Source: Xiamenia xianingshaonis (GTDB lineage Bacteria; Actinomycetota; Coriobacteriia; Coriobacteriales; Eggerthellaceae). From it: a stretch of DNA of 64,000 nt. The stretch spans positions 1,364,001 to 1,428,000 of the forward strand of contig NZ_CP072829.1 of NCBI RefSeq assembly GCF_017945865.1, written 5' to 3'. The notes beneath the pieces are model-generated. The model saw only the letters and a program-made list of their open reading frames with translations, made no database searches and had not been told where the DNA came from. Of this stretch, positions 31,792-41,097 are shown one piece after another (the first letter of the stretch is position 1; every line of letters begins with the position of its first letter). The position numbers and the translations under genes were made by a program.

Positions 31792-33111
31792 TCATTCCGA
31801 CGCCACGATGGATGTCTTGCGCAGGAAGTTTGTGCGGCGCATGAGGTAGACGACGTCGGTCACTTCCGGATGCTCGTCCAAAAACTCGTCAATGACGACA
31901 GACGAATGGCGCAGATCGATCACGTAGGTCGTGCGGTAGTGCGCCGCCAAAAAACGCTCCATGCAGTTCGAGTACGAATCCGCGACCAGCACCAGTTCGT
32001 TTTCCGACGCGCTTTCTTCGTTTGTGATCGTTATCTGCCCATAATCGCCGTGGAAGTATTCGGAGTAGCGGTTTGCGTGGCGGTTGTCGGCCCACTCGAC
32101 GGCCGACGAGGGGCCTTCGACCAGCTCGCGCGCATCGGCCGGCGTGCCGTCGATCTGGACCGAAAACGTTGGGAAGTCGTCGAAGGCAAGATCGAGCACG
32201 CGGTCGCCGCAGTCGTCGTCCAGGCCGCGACGCGCCAGGCTGCCGTAAAAAGACGGCCCTTCAACCGTCACCGTGCCGCGGTCCTGCAAAAGCTCGCCTT
32301 CAAGGCCGAGCGACGTCGCGATACGCTGATACGCCTGGAAGGCGCCAAGCACGTTCCAATGGTGATCGCTTTTGTACCATTTTTGCAAGAATTCTTCATG
32401 AGTGACCTGGCCGTCAACCCAAAGGTCGGCGTCGGCATGCGCAAGAAACGCCTCCCTCAGCTGCTCGTAGGTGAGCGGATTCGACAGAAGGCCTGCCGTG
32501 GGCACGCCGGACGCATTCTGCGAATCGGGCGCAAGATAGGCTTTCACCTGCACGTTTGGGTGGCGTTCGGACAGCGTCGAAAGCGCTTCCGCAACCCTGC
32601 CCATGTTGTCCATCGTCTCTTGCGACCATGAAGGAGGCAACTCAAGCAAACGGCCTTCGCTCGGCACGGCGACGATCCACGAATCGTAATTCGTCAGAAA
32701 GCAGGGCCAACGGAACAACGCATTGGACGCTTCGATGGCGCCGCGCTGCCAGGCGGACGTCGTCATGAGAGCCGTGCCTTTCATCGGAACGCACTTGCCC
32801 ACCGCATCGTCAAACGACGTTTGGAAGGAGCCGGCCGCAAACCCGTCGAGCGACGCGTTTCCCGCCAAGTCGATTTCGTTTGACGTGCCCGACAGAAATG
32901 CTGCGTCTTCCGCCGTCAACCAGGACGGAAGCTGCAGGTCGAACACGCGCTCGGCCACAAGCATGACCGCCGGCCCGCACAGCATCACGCACAGGATGCA
33001 GGCGAACACGGCGTCGCGCACCCGATGGCGAGACGCCCGCAACGAAGGCGACGAATTCTCGGGCCGATCTGGCTCAGCCTGAGACGACGCGCGGTCAAGC
33101 GGCTTTTCCAC
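31792..33111 (-). CDS. DHHW/AlgJ-like SGNH-fold protein, partner of MBOAT O-acyltransferase
   Basis: 439 residues from GTG 33111. One N-terminal membrane helix (about 34-56) leaves a large extracytoplasmic domain. The name-giving motif is SDHHW at residues 248-252, and a late VADSYSNCMERFLAA (about 376-390) matches the GDSx nucleophile block of AlgJ/AlgX/PatB-type SGNH enzymes, with Ala in place of the usual Gly. These proteins accept acyl groups moved across the membrane by an MBOAT protein and pass them to a surface polymer. The MBOAT gene ends 9 nt upstream, so the two are one unit. The acceptor polymer is unknown; acetyl transfer is inferred. Confidence 0.88.
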   Translation of the reverse strand: MEKPLDRASSQAEPDRPENSSPSLRASRHRVRDAVFACILCVMLCGPAVMLVAERVFDLQLPSWLTAEDAAFLSGTSNEIDLAGNASLDGFAAGSFQTSFDDAVGKCVPMKGTALMTTSAWQRGAIEASNALFRWPCFLTNYDSWIVAVPSEGRLLELPPSWSQETMDNMGRVAEALSTLSERHPNVQVKAYLAPDSQNASGVPTAGLLSNPLTYEQLREAFLAHADADLWVDGQVTHEEFLQKWYKSDHHWNVLGAFQAYQRIATSLGLEGELLQDRGTVTVEGPSFYGSLARRGLDDDCGDRVLDLAFDDFPTFSVQIDGTPADARELVEGPSSAVEWADNRHANRYSEYFHGDYGQITITNEESASENELVLVADSYSNCMERFLAAHYRTTYVIDLRHSSVVIDEFLDEHPEVTDVVYLMRRTNFLRKTSIVASE

Positions 33112-33120
33112 GATGACCCC

Positions 33121-34683
33121 CTAGAACTGGAAATAGATGAACGGATTGTACGAGCTGGACGCCACCGACATGCACGACAGCACGAACACGGCGAACAGGG
33201 CTGCGTCGACGGCCACGTTAACCGCAGACACCACGCGCGCGCGGGCCGGCGTTGCGGCCGGGCGCGCCAGCGTGACCTGGCACGGCGGTACGGCCTCGTT
33301 GCCCTTCTGGGGCGCCGCGACGATTTCCCGATGCACGTCGCCTTCCGCCCACGCTTCCAGCTTCTTGCGCAGCCACGGCGCCCACGGCAGCGACCCTATG
33401 ACCATGACGGGAATGAGGCTCACGTAGCTCCACGACTGCAGCTCCCACACCGTCGACGTGCCCGAAAACCCGTACGCGCCGAACATCGCGCAGAACCACT
33501 CGACCACGTTGTGCAGGCCGGTGACCGCGAACAGCAGCCACCCGAAGAAGAACAGCACGATGCACCACAAATGGGACACGAAGCGCGGCAGACGCTCCAG
33601 CGCCCGCATGATGAAGAACTTTTCCAGCAAAATGAGAACGCCCCAGTACAAGCCCCACAAAACGAAGTTCCAGGCCGCGCCGTGCCAGATGCCGGTCAGG
33701 CCCCACACGATCATCGTGTTGGCCACGAAGCGCGGCGTCTTCACGCGGTTGCCGCCGAGCGGAATGTAGACGTAGTCGCGGAAGAAGCCGCCCAGGCTCA
33801 TGTGCCAGCGCCGCCAAAACTCGGTGGCCGAGGTGGCCGTATAGGGGTAGTTGAAGTTGCGCGGGTAGTCGAAGCCCATCATTTTGCCCAGGCCGATGGC
33901 CATGTCCGAATACCCGGAAAAGTCGAAGTAGATCTGGAACGTGTACGCCGCCACGCCCGAGAAGCAGCCGACGAATCCGATGTCCGCCGCATTGCGCGGC
34001 AGCAGCGAATCGGCCAGCACGCCGGCCGTGTTGGCAAGCAACACTTTCTTGCCCAGACCGACGCAGAACAGCCGCAGGCCCTGCGCGAAGCCGGCCAGCG
34101 TGGCGCGGCGATGGTCGATTTCGTGCTCAATGTCGGCATAGCGCACGATAGGACCGGCCACCAGCTGGGGAAACATGGCGATGTACATGCCCAGGTACAG
34201 CGGGTTTTTCTGCACCTTCACCTCGCCGCGGTACACGTCGACCACGTAGGTGATGGCCTGCAGCGTGAAAAACGAGATGCCGATGGGCAAGGCAAGCTGC
34301 AAGTCGGCGATGAACTGCTCGCCGAGCGCCGCATTGATGTTCCGCGCGAGAAAGCCCTCGTACTTGTAGAACCCCAGCACGAGCAGGTTCACCGTCAGCG
34401 CCAACGCCAGCAGCAGCTTGCGCGGCCACGGGCGAACGTCCGATTTCAAGGCGTGCGACCCGCCGGACCCCGACCCGAATCGGTCCATCAGAAGGGCAAA
34501 GCCCCAGTTCACAACGATGGAACCAACCATCAGCCACACATAGACCGGCTCGCCCCACGCATAAAACAGCAGCGAGAACGCCAGCAACACGACGTTTTTG
34601 ACCGACCGCCACGGCACGGCGAAGTACACGGCCAAAAACAGCGGCAGAAACGCGAAGAGGAATATCGTGCTGGAGAAAACCAC
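33121..34683 (-). CDS. Membrane-bound O-acyltransferase (MBOAT; AlgI/PatA-like)
   Basis: 520 residues from GTG 34683, chosen because AAGGAG lies 7 nt upstream and VFSSTIFLFAFLPLFLAVYF is the usual MBOAT N-terminus; 23 more codons upstream are open. About ten to twelve membrane helices. Family signatures: PIGISFFTLQAITYVVDVYRG (shortened), FPQLVAGPIVRY, FDFSGYSDMAIGLGKMMG, EFWRRWHMSLGGFFRDYVYI and GIWHGAAWNF with the catalytic His. It moves acyl groups from a cytoplasmic donor to the outer face, where the DHHW protein encoded next takes over. Typical role: O-acetylation of wall or secreted polysaccharide. Confidence 0.93.
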   Translation of the reverse strand: MVFSSTIFLFAFLPLFLAVYFAVPWRSVKNVVLLAFSLLFYAWGEPVYVWLMVGSIVVNWGFALLMDRFGSGSGGSHALKSDVRPWPRKLLLALALTVNLLVLGFYKYEGFLARNINAALGEQFIADLQLALPIGISFFTLQAITYVVDVYRGEVKVQKNPLYLGMYIAMFPQLVAGPIVRYADIEHEIDHRRATLAGFAQGLRLFCVGLGKKVLLANTAGVLADSLLPRNAADIGFVGCFSGVAAYTFQIYFDFSGYSDMAIGLGKMMGFDYPRNFNYPYTATSATEFWRRWHMSLGGFFRDYVYIPLGGNRVKTPRFVANTMIVWGLTGIWHGAAWNFVLWGLYWGVLILLEKFFIMRALERLPRFVSHLWCIVLFFFGWLLFAVTGLHNVVEWFCAMFGAYGFSGTSTVWELQSWSYVSLIPVMVIGSLPWAPWLRKKLEAWAEGDVHREIVAAPQKGNEAVPPCQVTLARPAATPARARVVSAVNVAVDAALFAVFVLSCMSVASSSYNPFIYFQF

Positions 34684-34818
34684 CCGGATGCTCCTTGGGT
34701 CGTACGGCTTTTTAAAACGGCGACGCGGGATTCGCTGCGCTGCGGCAGACAAGCCCGCGAAAACGCCAATGCGCTATTATACGGCAACAATACGGCAACA
34801 AACTCCAACGGCAAAGAT

Positions 34819-37029
34819 TCAGCGGCGCAAAGCACGGACCGTTTTGCCCTTCTTGCTCGAGGGGCGGGCCAGGGAAAAGGTCAGGCGGCGGGCGGCGGGG
34901 TCGGCGGATTCGAGCACGACGGCGATGCGCTGGCCCAAGCGGTACGCCTTGCCGGTCGCCTCGCCGGTGAGCATGAGGCTGCGCGGGTCGAAGGCGAAGC
35001 GCTCGCGGCCGAGCAGGCGCGCCGGCAGAAAGCCCTCGGCCGTGCAGTCGAGGCGCACGAACAGGCCGCGCTCGGTCACGCCGGACACGATGGCGGAAAA
35101 CGCCGCGCCCACCGAATCGGCCAGCAGTTCGACCATCTTCGTTTCCTGAGACTGGCGGGCGGCCTCTTCGGCGCGGCGCTCGGTGCGCGAGCAGTGCGCC
35201 GCCAACTCTGCCAGGTCGCGCTGCTTCTTCTTCGCCCGCTTGCCCGTCGCACGAACGCCCGCGCCGCCGGCTTGTGCATGTGCACAAATTCGCTCTTTCA
35301 GCAGTCGATGCACCACAAGGTCGGGGTAGCGCCTGATCGGCGACGTGAAGTGGGTGTAGGCGGCGCTTGCCAGGCCGTAGTGCCCCTCGCAGGCGTCCCG
35401 ATAGTCGGCCCGCTGCATGGCCCGCAGAAGCAGCATGTTCACAAGCTCCCCTTCGGGCCGGCCTTCCGCAGCGGCCAGCACCGCCTGCAGCGCATAAGGA
35501 TTCCCGGCGGCAAAGGCGTCCTGGTCGATGTCGGCAAACCAGGAAAACTCGCCGAACACGCCGGCCAGGTCCTGCAAGCGCCCGGGGTCGGGGGCTGCGT
35601 GCACCCGATACATGCCCGCGCCGCCGGCCTGCGCCAGACACGTCGCCACGGCCTCGTTCGCCGCGATCATCGCCTCTTCCACAAGCGACGTGGCGTCGGT
35701 CTTTTCGCGCACCTCGATGGCGACCGGGCGCTTGCGCGCATCCAGCCGCACCTTCGCTTCCGGGGTGTCGAACGGCACCCCACCGAGGTCGCGCCGCCGC
35801 GCGATGCGCGCTTGCGCCACCTTGTGCAGCGCCGCCAGGCTCGCCCGCAGGCGGGCCTCCTCGGCAGGCGCCGCACCGGCCTCAAGCACGCCGTCGCCAG
35901 CGCCCTCGCTGGCCGGCACGCCCGCAGCGCCGGCGCCGTCACCCGCAAGCAGCCGTTGTGCCTGGTCGTAGGTCAGGCGCGCCGCCGATCGAATGACCGC
36001 CGGATACGCCCGAAACGCCGCGCACTCCGCCGCGTCGTCCAAGTACACGTCCACGTGCAGCACCCGCCGGTCCTGCCCCGGCACGAGCGAGCACACCCCG
36101 TTGCTCAGGCGCTCCGGCAGCATCGGCAGCACCCGGTCGACCAGATACGCGCTGGTCCCCCGCTCTCGCGCGTCGCGGTCGAGCGCGCCGCCTTCCGGCA
36201 CGTACGCCGACACGTCCGCAATGGACACGCCGAGCCGCCACCGAGCCGCGCACGCCGCACGCTCGGGCCGCAGCAGCACCGCGCCGGCTAGGTCCCAGCC
36301 GCCGTCAGGGCGCTCGTCGATCGACAGCGCGTCGTCGAAGTCCCGCGCGTCGGCAGGATCTATCGTGAAGACAAGCCGGCCCCGCAAATCGGCCGCACCG
36401 TGCGCAAGCGCCTCTTCGGCGCCCACGTCGACCGCTTCCGCCTCGGCCAGCGCCTCGGGCGAAAACGAGACCGGCAACCCCTGGCGCACGATGATCGACT
36501 CGATGGCCAGCGTCTCTTCATCGACGCCGCCCACCACTTCGGCCACCACGCCGGTAGCGGCGCTGCGGCGCGTGGGGTATTCCAGCATGGTCACGCGCAC
36601 GAGGTCGCCGTCGCGGGCGGGCACACCTTCGCCCAGCCGGGTGAACACGTCGTAGGGAATGGACGGGTCGAGCGGCACCACGACGCCGAAGGGCTCGGCG
36701 ACCTCGAAGCGCCCGACAAGGTCGGCGTGCGCCCGCACGAGCACCCGCGCCACCTGCGCCACCGGACGCTCGTCGGCGCGGCGCCCCTCGTGGCGCAGGC
36801 GCGACGGGTTGCGCTTCTCGAACCGCACCGACAGCTCCACCTCGTCGCCGTCCATGGCGCCGTTCGCGGCCTTCGCCGGCACGTAAAACTCGCCTTCCGG
36901 GGTTTTCACAAAGCCGAACCCGCGCGGCGTCGCTTCGAACACGCCCCGGGGCCGCGCCGTGTTGCGCGAGCGCGTCGTCTGCTTTCCCCGGCCGTGTCCG
37001 CGGCCGCCGCCCCGCTTCTGTCGGCCCAC
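34819..37029 (-). CDS. rnr: Ribonuclease R
   Basis: 736 residues, GTG start one base after the ctpA stop. Processive 3'-5' exoribonuclease that degrades structured RNA and works with tmRNA in decay of faulty messages. Domains in order: cold-shock-like OB folds (GVFEATPRGFGFVKTPEGEF), the RNB catalytic domain with TIDPADARDFDDALSI (metal-binding Asp cluster), the HFTSPIRRYPDLVVHRLL motif, and a C-terminal S1 domain followed by a short basic tail. Between the RNB strands at about residues 365-395 sits a Gly/Ala/Glu-rich insertion absent from textbook RNase R. Confidence 0.95.
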   Translation of the reverse strand: MGRQKRGGGRGHGRGKQTTRSRNTARPRGVFEATPRGFGFVKTPEGEFYVPAKAANGAMDGDEVELSVRFEKRNPSRLRHEGRRADERPVAQVARVLVRAHADLVGRFEVAEPFGVVVPLDPSIPYDVFTRLGEGVPARDGDLVRVTMLEYPTRRSAATGVVAEVVGGVDEETLAIESIIVRQGLPVSFSPEALAEAEAVDVGAEEALAHGAADLRGRLVFTIDPADARDFDDALSIDERPDGGWDLAGAVLLRPERAACAARWRLGVSIADVSAYVPEGGALDRDARERGTSAYLVDRVLPMLPERLSNGVCSLVPGQDRRVLHVDVYLDDAAECAAFRAYPAVIRSAARLTYDQAQRLLAGDGAGAAGVPASEGAGDGVLEAGAAPAEEARLRASLAALHKVAQARIARRRDLGGVPFDTPEAKVRLDARKRPVAIEVREKTDATSLVEEAMIAANEAVATCLAQAGGAGMYRVHAAPDPGRLQDLAGVFGEFSWFADIDQDAFAAGNPYALQAVLAAAEGRPEGELVNMLLLRAMQRADYRDACEGHYGLASAAYTHFTSPIRRYPDLVVHRLLKERICAHAQAGGAGVRATGKRAKKKQRDLAELAAHCSRTERRAEEAARQSQETKMVELLADSVGAAFSAIVSGVTERGLFVRLDCTAEGFLPARLLGRERFAFDPRSLMLTGEATGKAYRLGQRIAVVLESADPAARRLTFSLARPSSKKGKTVRALRR

Positions 37030-37030
37030 G

Positions 37031-38320
37031 CTACTGCGCTTTCGCCAGGTCTTGCGCCGTTTCGATGGCGACCGCCTTCTGGTTGTCGGTCGATTCCGCC
37101 AGGCTCACGTCGATGTCGGGGTGCACGCCCACCTTGTCGATGTCGTGCCCCAGCGGCGTCTTGTAATACGCGGCGGTGTAGCGCAGCGCCCCGCCAAAGC
37201 TCAGGTCGTGCGTGACCTGCACCGACCCTTTGCCCAGCGTGCGCGTGCCGACGAGCGTCGCCCGCTGGTTCTCCTTGAGCGCGGCGGCCAGCACTTCGGC
37301 GGACGCCGCCGTGTGGTCGTTCACGATGACGACGAGCGGCAGCGCCGTCGTCTCGGTGCCTGAGGCGTTGCGCGGCGTGTCGTCGGCCTCGCTCGTCTCG
37401 ATGCGCGCGAGCGTGCCGCTTTTGATGAACAGGCTTGCAATGTCGAGCGCCTGGGTCAGAAAACCGCCCGGGTTGTCGCGAATGTCCAGCACGATGGCCT
37501 CGGCGCCCTGCTTTTTCAGGCTGGCAAGCGCCTCTCGCACGAGTTCCGCCGAATTCGACGTGATCTGCTTGACGGTGATGACGCCCACGTCGCCTTCCAG
37601 CAACGCGCTGACGTTTTTCACCGTGGAATCGCCCACTTTGAGCGTGGTGATGAACTGCCGGCCGCCTTCGTCTTCCGGCGACATGGGCCGGCGCCACGTG
37701 ATGACCACGTCTCCCCCGGCACGGCTCTTCAGTTCGGACGTGACCTCGGCCATCGTCCACGAGTCCTTCTTGTCGCCGTCGATGGCGACAATGATGTCGC
37801 CGCTTTGCACGCCGGCTTCCTGCGCGGGCGACCCTTCGAACACGTCCACCGCGTAGGTGTTGCCGTTGTATTCCGAAAACAGCACGCCCACGCCCGCGTA
37901 CGTGCCGGCGTTCGACGCCTCCTGCACGAGCAGCGCGTATTCGTCGGGGGTGTAGTAGTGCATGTAGGGGTCGGCGGCGGCTTCGGCCAGCGCGTCGATC
38001 ATGCCCTCGGTCGCCTCGTCGATCGAATAGCTTTCCAGGCTGTCGGCGGCCAGCACGTCTTCCACCTCGTTCACGCGCAGGCCCAGCGACGAATACGGGT
38101 CCTTGCCCTCCATCGGAGCGCCCGCGGCCGGTCCTTCCGCAGGAAGGTCGACAAAGCCCAGCCGCTCCAACAGGCCTTCTTGGCCGCGCACGAAAAAGCC
38201 CGCCACGAAGGCGAGCACGACGAGCGCAAAGCCGACGAACAGGCGGGCGAGCCGGGAATTGCGAGACTGCGTCAGAGACGCAGTCATCGCAAGCTTCGTG
38301 TTTTTCGAATTGCGCGCCAT
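37031..38320 (-). CDS. ctpA: C-terminal processing protease, S41 family with PDZ domain
   Basis: 429 residues. N-terminal membrane anchor (about 28-46, FVGFALVVLAFVAGFFV), then a PDZ domain (about 140-215, YAGVGVLFSEYNG to SGDIIVAIDG) and the S41 protease domain. The catalytic Ser lies in VNDHTAASAEVLAAAL and the Lys in TLGKGSVQ. LDIRDNPGGFLTQALDI is the family's typical strand. It is extracytoplasmic. Clustering with ftsEX, 13 nt downstream of ftsX, suggests a wall-hydrolase regulatory role similar to ftsEX-linked proteases in other Gram-positives (inference). Confidence 0.94.
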   Translation of the reverse strand: MARNSKNTKLAMTASLTQSRNSRLARLFVGFALVVLAFVAGFFVRGQEGLLERLGFVDLPAEGPAAGAPMEGKDPYSSLGLRVNEVEDVLAADSLESYSIDEATEGMIDALAEAAADPYMHYYTPDEYALLVQEASNAGTYAGVGVLFSEYNGNTYAVDVFEGSPAQEAGVQSGDIIVAIDGDKKDSWTMAEVTSELKSRAGGDVVITWRRPMSPEDEGGRQFITTLKVGDSTVKNVSALLEGDVGVITVKQITSNSAELVREALASLKKQGAEAIVLDIRDNPGGFLTQALDIASLFIKSGTLARIETSEADDTPRNASGTETTALPLVVIVNDHTAASAEVLAAALKENQRATLVGTRTLGKGSVQVTHDLSFGGALRYTAAYYKTPLGHDIDKVGVHPDIDVSLAESTDNQKAVAIETAQDLAKAQ

Positions 38321-38333
38321 AAGGCCCTGTTCG

Positions 38334-39242
38334 CTAGACCTTCAGGTAGCGGCGCATGGCCAAAGCCGAACCGATAAGGCCGATGACCAGGCCCGACCCC
38401 GTCAGGATGAGATAGATGTAGACGAACGTGGCCGCGCCGATGTTGAAGTTCAAGAACAGCAGCTGCTGCTGGAGCACCGGCAGCACGAACATGTGCAGCG
38501 CTTCCAACACGCCGATGGCCAGCGCCGCGCCGATGAGCGCGTGCAGGGCGCCTTCCATCAAGAACGGCCCGCGGATGAAGTTGTTCGACGCGCCGACCAG
38601 ACGCATGATGGCGATTTCCTTGCGGCGGGCCAGAATGGCCAGGCGGATGGTGTTGTTGATGAACACCAGCGCGATGAAGATGAGCAGCGCGATGAGCGCG
38701 ATGCCGATGTAGCGGATGTAGTTCACGAGCGTGAACAGGCGCTCGACCGTCTGCTGGCCGTACTTCAACGACTCGGGCGGGTTTTCCGGGTCGTCGCAGA
38801 TCTTCTTGAACAGCTCGTTGCCGGCGATGTTGTTGGCAACGTCGGTCACGAGCTGCGGATCTGACAGCTCGATCTCGAACGACGCCGGCAGCGGGTTCTG
38901 CCCGTCCAGCGTGTCGATGATGTCGGAATTCGACGTGGAGCGGAAGTTCTCAAGCGCCTGCTCCTTCGACACGAACGTGACCGTCTTCACGTCGGGAATG
39001 CTCTCCAGGTACGACTGCAGCGACGTGACGTCTTCTTCGGCCGCGTCGTCGGAGATGAACGCCGTGATGGACACTTCGTTTTCCACGCCGGACATGACGT
39101 TGTCAACAATGATGCCGCCGATCAGGAAAATGCCGATGATCAGCAACGACAGGAAAATGGTGACGATGGAGCCAAGCGTGGTGGAAAGGTTGCGCGTGAA
39201 CCCGCGCAGCGATTCGCGCAGAAAGTAGATGAAACTAGACAT
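38334..39242 (-). CDS. ftsX: Cell division protein FtsX
   Basis: 302 residues from ATG 39242, overlapping the ftsE stop by 8 nt. Four membrane helices: TM1 at about 25-48 ([20 protein letters not shown]), an extracellular loop of about 120 residues ([16 protein letters not shown]), then three C-terminal helices with [22 protein letters not shown], the FtsX permease signature. With FtsE it forms an ABC-type complex that transmits ATP hydrolysis to extracellular peptidoglycan hydrolases at the septum. No dedicated hydrolase gene follows; ctpA does. Confidence 0.95.
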   Translation of the reverse strand: MSSFIYFLRESLRGFTRNLSTTLGSIVTIFLSLLIIGIFLIGGIIVDNVMSGVENEVSITAFISDDAAEEDVTSLQSYLESIPDVKTVTFVSKEQALENFRSTSNSDIIDTLDGQNPLPASFEIELSDPQLVTDVANNIAGNELFKKICDDPENPPESLKYGQQTVERLFTLVNYIRYIGIALIALLIFIALVFINNTIRLAILARRKEIAIMRLVGASNNFIRGPFLMEGALHALIGAALAIGVLEALHMFVLPVLQQQLLFLNFNIGAATFVYIYLILTGSGLVIGLIGSALAMRRYLKV

Positions 39243-40077
39243 CGAACCCGTACACCCCCCGGTCTTGGTCGCGCGTGAGAGAACCGCGGTCGAGCGCGAT
39301 GACGCGCCGGCGCATGTTGTCGACCATCTCGCGGTCGTGCGTGGCGACGACGACGGTGGTGCCCGTGCGGTTGATGCGCTCGAGCAGGTCCATGATGCCG
39401 CGAGACGTCTGCGGGTCAAGGTTGCCCGTCGGCTCGTCGCAGATGAGCAGCGGCGGGCGGTTCACGATGGCGCGCGCGATGGACACGCGCTGCTGCTCGC
39501 CGCCGGAAAGCTGGTCGGGCCGCTTGTTCAGTTTGTCCTGCAAGCCGACCAGGCGCAGCACTTCGGGAACCTGCGTGCGGATGACGTGACGGCTCTTGCC
39601 GATGACCTCCAGCGCGAAGGCCACGTTTTCAAACACCGTCTTGTTCGGCAGCAGCTTGAAGTCCTGGAACACGCAGCCGATGTTGCGGCGCAAATACGGC
39701 ACGCGCCAGTTGCGCATCGTGGACAGGTCCTCGTCGGCGACGTACAGATGTCCCGACGAAGGCTGGATTTCGCGGATGAGCATGCGAATGAACGTGGTCT
39801 TGCCCGAACCCGAATGACCCACCAAGAAGACGAACTCGCCCGCATAGATCTGCAACGAGATGTCGTTCAACGCGGCCTTGTTCGGCTGGGCGGGATAGAA
39901 CTTCGAAACGTGGTCGAACGTGATGACCGGCATGCCGATGTTCTGGGGTATGTCGTCGACGTCAAGCGACGGCAACGACGCGGAAAGCTGCGACGCAGAC
40001 TGAGCGGCGTCATTGCGCCCGTGAGCGCTATGGCGTCCTGGCCGCACTCCAGCCCCCTGGCTAAAGTCGTTTGTCAC
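39235..40077 (-). CDS. ftsE: Cell division ATP-binding protein FtsE
   Basis: 280 residues from GTG 40077, which has GGAG 7 nt upstream. It is longer than usual (about 230) because a polar leader of some 48 residues precedes [13 protein letters not shown]; a start at that Met (39933) has no ribosome site, so the long form is favoured. ABC ATPase motifs: [10 protein letters not shown] (Walker A), [16 protein letters not shown] (Q-loop and FtsE-type), [14 protein letters not shown] (signature), [12 protein letters not shown] (Walker B) and ATHD. Partner of FtsX. Confidence 0.95.
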   Translation of the reverse strand: MTNDFSQGAGVRPGRHSAHGRNDAAQSASQLSASLPSLDVDDIPQNIGMPVITFDHVSKFYPAQPNKAALNDISLQIYAGEFVFLVGHSGSGKTTFIRMLIREIQPSSGHLYVADEDLSTMRNWRVPYLRRNIGCVFQDFKLLPNKTVFENVAFALEVIGKSRHVIRTQVPEVLRLVGLQDKLNKRPDQLSGGEQQRVSIARAIVNRPPLLICDEPTGNLDPQTSRGIMDLLERINRTGTTVVVATHDREMVDNMRRRVIALDRGSLTRDQDRGVYGFDV

Positions 40078-40134
40078 AGAATGCTCCGTTCAAGTAGTGA
40101 TTGCTGAGACTGATAAATTCTAGCAGAAGGGCTC

Positions 40135-41097
40135 TTACGCCATCGATGATTTCACAGCTTCGACAATCGCCCGAGCATCGAGCGAGAAGTACTCCAACAG
40201 CTCTTCGTATTCGCCCGACTTGCCGAAGACGTCGCGCATGCCGACGCGCGAAACCGGCACCGGGCAGCGCTCGGACAAAAGCTCGCACACCGCCGAGCCC
40301 AAGCCGCCGTAGATGCTGTGCTCTTCGACGGTCACGACGCGGCCGGTCTTTCGCGCGGAGGCGACCAGCGTCTCCTCGTCGAGCGGCTTGATGGAAAACA
40401 CGTCGATGACCTCGGCAGAAACGCCTTCTTCGGCAAGCGCTTCCGCCGCCTTCAAGGCCTGCTCCACCTCGACGCCGCACGCGGCGATGGTCACGTCGTC
40501 GCCAGGGCGCAGCACGTAGGCGCGTCCCAGCTCCAGCTGCGTGCCGTCCGCGTACACCGCCGGCACCGACGCGCGGCCCATGCGCACGTACACCGGCCCG
40601 GGTGTTTCGGCCGCAAGGCGAATGGCGCTGGCCGCGGCGGCATAGTCCGCCGGCACGAGCACGCGCATCCCCGGCAGCCCGCGCATGAGCGAGACGTCTT
40701 CGAGCATCTGGTGGCTGCCGCCGTCAGGCCCGACCGAAATGCCGGCATGGGTGGGGGCGATCTTCACGTTCAGCTTGCTGTAGCACACCGTGTTGCGGAT
40801 CTGGTCGTAGGACCGCCCGGTGCCGAACACCGCGAACGAACCGGTGAACGCCGTGTAGCCGGCAAGCGACAGGCCCGCGGCCACGTCGATCATGTTCTGC
40901 TCGGCGATGCCGCAGTTGAACAGGCGGTCGGCATATCCCGCGTCGGCGAGCTTTTTGGTGGTGGTGGACCCGGTCAGGTCGGCGTCGACCGCCGCGACGG
41001 GCGCCCCCTCTTCGGCCAGCTGGGCCAGCGTGGCGCCGAATGCGGCGCGGGTGGCGCGCTTGACCTGGGCTTCGGTTTCGTTCGCAAGCTTAATCAC
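40135..41097 (-). CDS. Transketolase C-terminal subunit
   Basis: 320 residues from GTG 41097 (GGAGG upstream), overlapping the N-terminal subunit by 8 nt. It carries the pyrimidine-binding and C-terminal domains of transketolase: FNCGIAEQNMIDVAAGLSLAG with the conserved Glu that activates thiamine diphosphate, FAVFGTGRSYDQIRNTV, HAGISVGPDGGSHQMLED and the C-terminal IEVIDVFSIKPLD-type strand. Together with the upstream gene it makes one active site at the subunit interface in the non-oxidative pentose phosphate pathway. Confidence 0.94.
   Translation of the reverse strand: MIKLANETEAQVKRATRAAFGATLAQLAEEGAPVAAVDADLTGSTTTKKLADAGYADRLFNCGIAEQNMIDVAAGLSLAGYTAFTGSFAVFGTGRSYDQIRNTVCYSKLNVKIAPTHAGISVGPDGGSHQMLEDVSLMRGLPGMRVLVPADYAAAASAIRLAAETPGPVYVRMGRASVPAVYADGTQLELGRAYVLRPGDDVTIAACGVEVEQALKAAEALAEEGVSAEVIDVFSIKPLDEETLVASARKTGRVVTVEEHSIYGGLGSAVCELLSERCPVPVSRVGMRDVFGKSGEYEELLEYFSLDARAIVEAVKSSMA

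Noticed and set aside
33025-36291. Plus-strand open frame of nearly 1100 codons opposite MBOAT and rnr
   Set aside because: Composition is that of an antisense shadow; both minus-strand genes have full catalytic motifs.
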